DNA of 64,000 nucleotides from assembly GCF_001955695.1 (NCBI RefSeq), contig NZ_CP019236.1, forward strand, positions 1,488,001 to 1,552,000, in the 5' to 3' direction. This document shows, in pieces, positions 56,652-64,000 of this stretch. How positions within the stretch are numbered: position 1 is the first letter of the stretch; every line of letters begins with the position of its first letter. The notes under the pieces were generated by a model that was not told the origin of the DNA, searched no databases, and was given only the letters and a program-made list of their open reading frames with translations. This stretch comes from Rhodoferax koreense. Its GTDB lineage: Bacteria; Pseudomonadota; Gammaproteobacteria; Burkholderiales; Burkholderiaceae_C. A program made the translations under genes and the position numbers.

Positions 56652-58093
56652 TGAACTACCTCTCCACCCGCGGCGACAAGACCCCGCGCAAATTCTGCGA
56701 AATCCTGCTCGAAGGCCTGGCGCCCGATGGCGGCCTGTACCTGCCCGAGGCGTATCCGCAAGTCGACGACGCCACGCTCACGCGCTGGCGCAAGGTCTAT
56801 CGCGACCAGGGTTATGCCGAGCTCGCGTTCGAGATCCTGTCGCTGTACATCGACGACATTGCGGCCGACGACCTGCGCGCCATCTGCCAGAAGACCTACA
56901 CCGCCGAAGTCTTCGGCACCGGCGAGATCGTGCCGCTGCGCCACCTGGAAGACGGCAAGGATGGTGGTGGTCTGTGGCTCGAAGCCTTGTCCAACGGCCC
57001 GACGCTGGCCTTCAAGGACATGGCCATGCAGCTGCTGGGCAACCTGTTCGAATACGAGCTGGCGCGGCGCGGCGAGACGCTGAACATCCTGGGGGCCACC
57101 AGCGGCGACACCGGCAGCGCGGCCGAATACGCCATGCGCGGCAAGCAGGGCGTGCGTGTCTTCATGACCTCGCCCAAGGGCCGCATGAGCCCGTTCCAGC
57201 AGGCGCAGATGTTCAGCCTGATGGACGCCAACATCTTCAACATCGCCATCGAAGGTGTGTTCGACGACTGCCAGGACATCGTCAAGGCGGTGTCCAACGA
57301 CCTGGCCTTCAAGCGCCAGTACAAGATCGGCACGGTGAACTCGATCAACTGGGCGCGGCTGCTGGCCCAGGTGGTGTATTACTTCGCGGGTTACCTGCAG
57401 GCGACCACGGCCAATGCGGAAAAGGTCAGCTTCACCGTGCCGTCCGGCAACTTCGGCAACGTCTGCGCGGGCCATGTGGCGCGCATGATGGGCCTGCCGA
57501 TCGACCAGCTGGTGGTGGCTACCAACGAGAACGACGTGCTCGACGAATTCTTCCGCACCGGCGTCTACCGCGTGCGCGGCAGCGCCGACACGCACGAGAC
57601 CTCGAGCCCGTCGATGGACATCTCCAAGGCCTCGAACTTCGAGCGTTTCGTGTTCGACCTGCTGGGCCGCGACGGCGCGCGCACGCGCGATCTGTTCGGC
57701 GCGCAGTTGTCGACCCAGGGGAAGTTTGACCTTGGCACCGACCCGGCCTTCCAGGACGCCGCCACGCGTTACGGCTTCAAGAGCGGCAAGAGCACCCATG
57801 CCGACCGCCTGGCCACGATCAAGGACACCTACGACCGCCACGGCGTGATGATCGACACCCACACGGCCGACGGCGTGAAGGTGGCGCAGGCCTACCGCCG
57901 CCCGGGCGTGCCGATGATCGTGCTGGAGACAGCGCTGCCGATCAAGTTCGCCGCCACGGTGCAGGAGGCGCTGGGCATCGAGCCCGAAAGGCCGCCCAAG
58001 TTCATCGGCATCGAAGACCTGCCACGGCGCGTGATCGATCTGCCGGCCGACGCCGCCGCGGTGCAGGCGTTCATCGCCAAGAGTTGTGCCTGA
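56651..58093 (+). CDS. thrC: Threonine synthase
   Basis: PLP enzyme converting phosphohomoserine to threonine (480 residues, the longer fungal/proteobacterial type). It shows MNYLSTRGDKTPRKF at the N terminus, the PLP lysine in GPTLAFKDMAMQ, GATSGDTGSAAEYAM and PSGNFGNVCAGH. The start ATG 56651 overlaps the hom stop, so the pair is coupled. Confidence 0.98.
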   Translation: MNYLSTRGDKTPRKFCEILLEGLAPDGGLYLPEAYPQVDDATLTRWRKVYRDQGYAELAFEILSLYIDDIAADDLRAICQKTYTAEVFGTGEIVPLRHLEDGKDGGGLWLEALSNGPTLAFKDMAMQLLGNLFEYELARRGETLNILGATSGDTGSAAEYAMRGKQGVRVFMTSPKGRMSPFQQAQMFSLMDANIFNIAIEGVFDDCQDIVKAVSNDLAFKRQYKIGTVNSINWARLLAQVVYYFAGYLQATTANAEKVSFTVPSGNFGNVCAGHVARMMGLPIDQLVVATNENDVLDEFFRTGVYRVRGSADTHETSSPSMDISKASNFERFVFDLLGRDGARTRDLFGAQLSTQGKFDLGTDPAFQDAATRYGFKSGKSTHADRLATIKDTYDRHGVMIDTHTADGVKVAQAYRRPGVPMIVLETALPIKFAATVQEALGIEPERPPKFIGIEDLPRRVIDLPADAAAVQAFIAKSCA

Positions 58094-58126
58094 ATCCGCC
58101 TCCCGCGCAGAGTGCGGCTGCGCAAT

Positions 58127-58148
58127 CAGCTATCGAATAGATAGCAGG
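58127..58148. repeat. Palindrome-family repeat between thrC and mobB
   Basis: GCTAT-CGAATAG-ATAGC lies in the 81-base gap. It differs at two spacer positions from the leuD-leuB copy at 33 kb, sharing both arms and the CGAAT of the spacer. Confidence 0.5.
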
Positions 58149-58174
58149 GCGGGTCGCAGCGGGAAGCCGGCCGC

Positions 58175-58708
58175 ATGAAGGTGGTCGGTTTCGCCGGTTA
58201 TTCGGGCGCGGGCAAGACCACATTGCTCGAGCGCCTGATTCCCGCGCTCAAGGCGCATGGCCAGCGCGTGTCGGTGGTCAAGCACGCGCACCACCGCTTC
58301 GACATCGACCATCCCGGCAAGGACAGCTACCGCCATCGCCAGGCCGGTGCCTACGAGGTGCTGATCGCCTCCGACAGGCGCCTGGCGCTGATGCGCGAGT
58401 TCGAATCGCCCACGCCGCTCTCCGTGCACCAGCTCATCGCCGAACTCGACCCCGGCATCGACTGGGTGCTGGTCGAGGGCTTCAAATTCAGCGACCTGTT
58501 CAAGGTCGAAGTCTGGCGCGCTGCAGCCGGCCAGCCGGCGCGTTATCCTGACGACCAGGACGTGATGGCCATCGCCACGGATGCGCCCGATGCACTGCCC
58601 GCGCCCACGTTGCGCGAGGTGCTCGACCTGAACGACGCGCCGGCCATTGCCGACTGGCTGATGGCCAACCAGGACCTGTTCGAATACCGCATGTTGAAAC
58701 TGCCATGA
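58175..58708 (+). CDS. mobB: Molybdopterin-guanine dinucleotide biosynthesis protein MobB
   Basis: GTP-binding adaptor (177 residues) that helps MobA attach GMP to molybdopterin. P-loop GYSGAGKTTL at 8-17, VKHAHHRFDIDHPGKDS and WVLVEGFK are the family motifs. ATG 58175 follows an 81-base gap after thrC. The moeA start overlaps its stop (ATGA). Confidence 0.95.
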   Translation: MKVVGFAGYSGAGKTTLLERLIPALKAHGQRVSVVKHAHHRFDIDHPGKDSYRHRQAGAYEVLIASDRRLALMREFESPTPLSVHQLIAELDPGIDWVLVEGFKFSDLFKVEVWRAAAGQPARYPDDQDVMAIATDAPDALPAPTLREVLDLNDAPAIADWLMANQDLFEYRMLKLP

Positions 58709-60003
58709 ACGCGCCATTGATGACCCCCCAACCTATGAAATCGCTCGACGACGCCATGGCCGAGCTGCTGGCCCAGGCCGCGCCGCTGACGCAGACGGAG
58801 TCCGTCTCCACCTTCGACGCCGACGGCCGGGTGCTGTCGCGCGACGTGGTGTCGCCGCTGCAGGTGCCGCCGATGGACAACAGCGCCATGGACGGCTATG
58901 CCGTGCGTTGCGCCGACCTGCCGGCCGCCGGCACCGTGCTGCCGGTGTCGCAGCGCATCGCCGCGGGCGCGGTCGGCACCGACCTCGCGCCCGGCACGGT
59001 GGCGCGCATCTTCACCGGCGCGCCGGTGCCCAGCGGCGCCGACGCGGTGGTGATGCAGGAAGACTGCGAGGTGATGGGCGAACCGGTTGAGCCGGGTGGG
59101 GCGGGCCTGGGCGCGGTGCGCATCCAGCGACTGCCCGTGTTGGGCAAGTCGATCCGCCGCGCGGGGGAGGACGTCGCGCTCGGCGCGGTGGTGCTGCCGA
59201 AGGGCACGCGCCTCACGCCCGCCGAACTCGGCCTGGCGGCCAGCATCGGCATGGATGCCCTGCCGGTCGTGGCCCGTCCGCGCGTGGCGCTGTTTTCCAC
59301 CGGCGACGAACTCGTCATGCCCGGTGCCGTGCCACCGGACCAGATGAAGCCGGGCGCCATCTACAACTCCAACCGCTTCTTCCTGCGCGCGTTGCTGCAG
59401 CGCCTGGGCTGCGTGATCACCGATTTCGGCATCGTGCCCGACCAGCGCGCCGCCACACTGCAGGCGCTGCGCGATGCGAGCCTGGCGCACGACCTGATCC
59501 TCACCAGCGGCGGCGTGTCGGTCGGCGAGGAAGACCATGTGAAGCCGGCCGTGCAGGAACTCGGCGAACTCAACCTCTGGCAGATCGCGATCAAGCCCGG
59601 CAAACCCTTCGCCTACGGCAAGATCCATTCGCCCATCGTCAAGCCGGGCCCCGAAGGCGCGCCGTGCCATTTCATCGGCCTGCCCGGCAATCCGGTGTCG
59701 AGTTTCATCACCTTCGTGCTGCTGGTGCGGCCGTTCCTGCTGAAGCTGCAGGGTGTGCAGCGGCTCGCGCCCGTACCGGTGGCGTTGCCCGCCCATTTCG
59801 ACTGGCCGCGCGCCGACAAGCGCCGCGAATTCCTGCGCGTGCGCCGCAATGCCGCTGGCGGCGTGGAACTGTTCCGCAACCAGAGCTCGGGGGTGCTCAC
59901 CTCCACCGTCTGGGGCGACGGCGTGGTCGACGTGCCGCCGGGCCACGCCATCGTGCAGGGTGAAACGGTGCAGTTCATCTCGTTTGCGGAACTGCTGGCA
60001 TGA
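58705..60003 (+). CDS. moeA: Molybdopterin molybdenumtransferase MoeA
   Basis: Inserts molybdenum into adenylylated molybdopterin. The 432-residue protein carries VPPMDNSAMDGYAVR, IFTGAPVPSGADAVVMQED, STGDEL and GLPGNPVSSFITF in order, with a C-terminal domain ending EVQ-like QFISF. ATG 58705 overlaps the mobB stop. A later ATG at 58735 (MKSLDDAM) is also possible. The moaD start overlaps its stop. Confidence 0.96.
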   Translation: MNAPLMTPQPMKSLDDAMAELLAQAAPLTQTESVSTFDADGRVLSRDVVSPLQVPPMDNSAMDGYAVRCADLPAAGTVLPVSQRIAAGAVGTDLAPGTVARIFTGAPVPSGADAVVMQEDCEVMGEPVEPGGAGLGAVRIQRLPVLGKSIRRAGEDVALGAVVLPKGTRLTPAELGLAASIGMDALPVVARPRVALFSTGDELVMPGAVPPDQMKPGAIYNSNRFFLRALLQRLGCVITDFGIVPDQRAATLQALRDASLAHDLILTSGGVSVGEEDHVKPAVQELGELNLWQIAIKPGKPFAYGKIHSPIVKPGPEGAPCHFIGLPGNPVSSFITFVLLVRPFLLKLQGVQRLAPVPVALPAHFDWPRADKRREFLRVRRNAAGGVELFRNQSSGVLTSTVWGDGVVDVPPGHAIVQGETVQFISFAELLA

Positions 60004-60251
60004 AACTCAAGGTGAAGTACTTCGCCTCGATCCGCGAAGCCATCGGCACCGCCGAGGAGGTCGTCGAGACCCAGGCCGGCACGCTGGGCGCGCTGCGCGA
60101 CCAGCTCATCGCCCGGGACGAGGCCCGTGCCGGCAGCCTGGCGCGCGGCAGATCGGTGCGCATGGCGCTGAACCAGGTGATGCGCCAGGAAGACGCGGCG
60201 CTGGCCGACGGCGACGAGGTGGCGTTTTTCCCACCCGTCACCGGCGGCTGA
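60000..60251 (+). CDS. moaD: Molybdopterin synthase sulfur carrier subunit MoaD
   Basis: Ubiquitin-like sulfur carrier of 83 residues, ending in the required Gly-Gly that is thiocarboxylated (FFPPVTGG). It starts in the moeA stop codon (ATGA). Its partner MoaE is not next to it: a minus-strand gene of about 0.9 kb separates the two. Confidence 0.95.
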   Translation: MKLKVKYFASIREAIGTAEEVVETQAGTLGALRDQLIARDEARAGSLARGRSVRMALNQVMRQEDAALADGDEVAFFPPVTGG

Positions 60252-60258
60252 ACGGCCG

Positions 60259-61179
60259 TCAGCGGGAGAGCGCCTGGTCCACCGCCAGCAGGCGGGCAAG
60301 CAGGGCGTCGCTGGCCGGCGTCATCGGCGGCCGGAACTCCAGCGCCATCGCGCCGTGGTGCGCCAGTACCGCCTTCAGCGGCGAAGGGTTCGGCTCGGCG
60401 AAGGCGGCCTGGATCCACGGCTGCAGGGGCTCCCATAGCGCCCGGGCTTCGGCCAGGCGGCCCGCCGCCACCAGCCGCATCACGGCCACGAATTTCTCGG
60501 TGTGCCGGTGCGCGCTGGCCGCGATCGCGCCCGCGCCGCCGAGCGCCATCGTCGTGAAGATCTGGGCGTCTTCGCCCGCCAGCACCTGCAGCCGGCCGTC
60601 GGCCAGCAAGGCCTGCGTCTTGGCCGCGTCGCCGCCGCAGTCCTTGATCGCACGGATGCGCGGATGGTCGGCCAGGGCGAGCAGGGTCGCCAGTTCCAGC
60701 TTGACGCCGGTGCGGTAGGGAATGTCGTACAGCACCAACGGCACCGGGCTCGCGTCGGCCAGCGCGGTGAACCATTGCAGCAGCCCGGCCTGCGCGGGCC
60801 GCACATAACAGGGTGCAGCCACCAGCACGCCAGCCAGCGGCCGCTGTGCCGCGGCGGCCAGCCGGTCGAGCAGGTGGGGCAGGTGGTAGCCGGACAGGCC
60901 CATCATCACCGGCAGGCCGGCGGCCGCCTCGCGCACGGTGTCGAGCACGGCGAGTTGTTCCGCATCGTCCAGCGCCGCCGCCTCGCCGGTGCTCCCGCAG
61001 GCCACGAAGCCGGCGATGCCTTTGGGCCGCAGATCGCGCACCAGCGCGGCCAGCGCGCCGTGGTCGACGGCGCCGGCCCGGAACGGGGTCACCAGCGGAA
61101 TCCACAGGCCGGCCAACGGGGCGCCATCGACGCGGGAGGGGGAAGTGGGCGAAGAATGCGAAGAATGCGAAGTAGCCAC
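60259..61179 (-). CDS. DapA-like dihydrodipicolinate synthase family aldolase
   Basis: Class I TIM-barrel aldolase of 306 residues. CGSTGEAAAL carries the Thr of the proton relay, Tyr151 lies in YDIPYRTG and the Schiff-base Lys179 in RAIKDCGGD. The true housekeeping dapA usually lies elsewhere, so this may be a paralogue acting on another keto acid, but the residues would also allow DHDPS activity. It is antisense between moaD and moaE. ATG 61179 begins a Ser/His-rich leader of 18 residues; a later start is possible. Confidence 0.85.
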   Translation of the reverse strand: MATSHSSHSSPTSPSRVDGAPLAGLWIPLVTPFRAGAVDHGALAALVRDLRPKGIAGFVACGSTGEAAALDDAEQLAVLDTVREAAAGLPVMMGLSGYHLPHLLDRLAAAAQRPLAGVLVAAPCYVRPAQAGLLQWFTALADASPVPLVLYDIPYRTGVKLELATLLALADHPRIRAIKDCGGDAAKTQALLADGRLQVLAGEDAQIFTTMALGGAGAIAASAHRHTEKFVAVMRLVAAGRLAEARALWEPLQPWIQAAFAEPNPSPLKAVLAHHGAMALEFRPPMTPASDALLARLLAVDQALSR

Positions 61180-61303
61180 GCGATGTCCTTGAACAAAACA
61201 GACCGATGGAAAACCACCGTCGAAAGAGCGCGGGCCGAAGACGGGCGGGTTGCCAAGCCGAAGCGGTTCCGTCGCTCATCCGACGACGGAACCCTTGCTC
61301 CGG

Positions 61304-61402
61304 TCAGATGAGCAACAGTTTTTTGGATTTTTTGGCCACGGCCGCGACGTTCGGCGCGCTGGTGCGCGTCGAGCCGGAGGGGGAACGGGTGTGGCCAAAC
61401 AT
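61304..61402 (-). CDS. Candidate small basic ORF (32 codons)
   Basis: A short frame starting MFGHTRSPSGSTRTS and ending KKSKKLLLI lies upstream of the DapA-like gene on the same strand. It is basic, with poly-A-rich codons near the end. No ribosome site is evident and I recognise no family. It may be only a chance frame or a gene remnant. Confidence 0.2.
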   Translation of the reverse strand: MFGHTRSPSGSTRTSAPNVAAVAKKSKKLLLI

Positions 61403-61462
61403 GGGCTGCGAGTTTAACGGCAAGGTCGGCAGGCCCGCGCGGCGATGGGCCACAATGGCGTC

Positions 61463-61954
61463 ATGGCACCTGCGCGCGTTTCCATCCAGACGGAAGATTT
61501 CGACCTGACGGCCGAGATCGCGGCCCTGCGTCGTGACGATCCTCGCGTGGGTGCGGTCTGCTCTTTCATCGGCACTGTGCGAGATCGGAACGGTGGTGCT
61601 GTGCGTGGCGAAGTCCAGTCCATGGAACTCGAGCACTACCCCGGCATGACCGAAAAGGCCATCGAGGCCATGATCGACCAGGCGCTGCAGCGCTTCGACA
61701 TCTTCGCGGCGCGGGTGGTGCACCGCGTCGGCCTGCTGCAGCCGCTCGACCAGATCGTGCTGGTGGCGGTGTCGTCGGCGCACCGCGGCCAGAGTTTCCA
61801 GGCCTGCGAATTCCTGATGGACTACCTGAAGACCCAGGCGCCGTTCTGGAAGAAGGAGCGCACGGCCGAGGGCGCGCGCTGGGTGGATGCGCGGGTGAGC
61901 GACGACGCGGCGCTGGCGCGCTGGGGCATTCACGCGTCCAACTCTTCGGACTGA
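61463..61954 (+). CDS. moaE: Molybdopterin synthase catalytic subunit MoaE
   Basis: Adds two sulfurs to precursor Z using MoaD. The 163-residue protein shows AVCSFIGTVRDRN, LEHYPGMTEKAI, RVVHRVGLLQP and the catalytic lysine segment PFWKKERT. ATG 61463 is used (MAPARVSIQT). The DapA-like gene between moaD and moaE breaks what is normally one operon, so moaE needs its own promoter, probably in the 283-base gap before it. Confidence 0.96.
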   Translation: MAPARVSIQTEDFDLTAEIAALRRDDPRVGAVCSFIGTVRDRNGGAVRGEVQSMELEHYPGMTEKAIEAMIDQALQRFDIFAARVVHRVGLLQPLDQIVLVAVSSAHRGQSFQACEFLMDYLKTQAPFWKKERTAEGARWVDARVSDDAALARWGIHASNSSD

Positions 61955-62028
61955 GGCCCGAGGGCAGACGCTGGTCGAGGCGGGCGCTAGGCGGCCGCCA
62001 GGTGGGCGCCCGGGCCGTTGCGACAGCG

Positions 62029-62044
62029 CTTGACCTGGGTCAAG
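62029..62044. promoter_or_regulatory. FNR/CRP-type palindrome upstream of clpB
   Basis: A perfect dyad CTTGACC-TG-GGTCAAG. The inner TTGAC-N4-GTCAA differs from the FNR consensus TTGAT-N4-ATCAA only in the two innermost bases. It is centred about 70 bases before the predicted clpB transcription start. Confidence 0.5.
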
Positions 62045-62071
62045 TGCGCGGCAGACGGCACCCGGCACGAT

Positions 62072-62099
62072 CTTGAAAACATCCGCAACAGCCTCAGCT
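62072..62099 (+). promoter_or_regulatory. Sigma-32-like heat-shock promoter of clpB
   Basis: CTTGAAA (62072-62078) is an exact -35 match for sigma-32. After 13 bases, CCTCAGCT (62092-62099) matches 5 of 7 defined positions of the -10 CCCCATNT. Transcription would start near 62106, about 35 bases before the clpB ATG. Confidence 0.65.
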
Positions 62100-62140
62100 A
62101 GACAACAGTTCGGACCAACCAGTTCAAAAGATACACACCC

Positions 62141-64000
<1,860 letters not shown>

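Noticed and set aside
58104..58122. Terminator after thrC
   Set aside because: GCGCAG/CTGCGC is a short stem with no T run; termination here is unproven.

Overview
This 64 kb window is a chromosomal segment of a high-GC betaproteobacterium, most likely a member of the Comamonadaceae (Burkholderiales). Three gene neighbourhoods support this: mucD-lepA-lepB-DUF4845-rnc-era-recO-pdxJ-acpS-nagZ, leuCDB-asd-fimV-truA-trpFBA-accD, and sdhCDAB-sdhE-gltA divergent from mdh-(citE-like)-acnB. A small family of imperfect palindromes (core GCTAY-N7-RTAGC) scattered between and inside genes also recalls short repeats I remember from that family. The genus was not determined.

Layout. 1-9.1 kb (+): the end of a periplasmic DegP/MucD-type protease, a 0.5 kb regulatory gap, then a tightly packed run for translation, secretion, RNA processing, repair and cofactor/ACP activation, ending with nagZ. 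9.1-11.3 kb (-): an MscS-type channel and lysS. 11.4-21.7 kb: a surface-polysaccharide locus with more AT-rich codon use than its flanks. It holds gmd, a short PglC/WreU-type phosphoglycosyl transferase and a WbpV/WreQ-like reductase on the minus strand, then a GT4 enzyme, a Wzx flippase, two GT2 enzymes and a GT11 fucosyltransferase on the plus strand, and a convergent WbpM/CapD-type dehydratase. No Wzy polymerase and no GDP-fucose synthase are visible. 21.7-23 kb: a Lon-N-domain protein and a YggT protein. 23-36 kb (-): a long co-directional run for branched-chain amino acid, aspartate-family and tryptophan synthesis plus accD, with fimV in the middle and a LysR gene at its head. 36-39 kb: an SDR enzyme, a Cys-rich small protein and gltA. 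38.9-49 kb: TCA-cycle genes around a GntR/HutC regulator whose likely operator lies between its own gene and mdh. 49-54 kb: a set of stress and envelope genes (PNPOx-like protein, OmpA lipoprotein, monooxygenase-like protein, PIN-PhoH, Bcp, Mth938-like protein). 54-58 kb (+): alaA-hom-thrC. 58-62 kb (+): the molybdenum-cofactor genes mobB-moeA-moaD and moaE, interrupted by an antisense DapA-like gene. 62.1 kb to the end: clpB, cut by the window edge, behind a sigma-32-like promoter and an FNR/CRP-type palindrome.

Most of the window is core metabolism. The less ordinary material is the polysaccharide locus, the DnaA-box-like cluster and short terminated leader before lepA, the GntR/TCA control region, the LysR-type dyad at 36.17 kb, the intragenic palindromes, and the clpB upstream region. 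I did not find an obvious new defence or mobile system, CRISPR array, tRNA, rRNA or insertion sequence.
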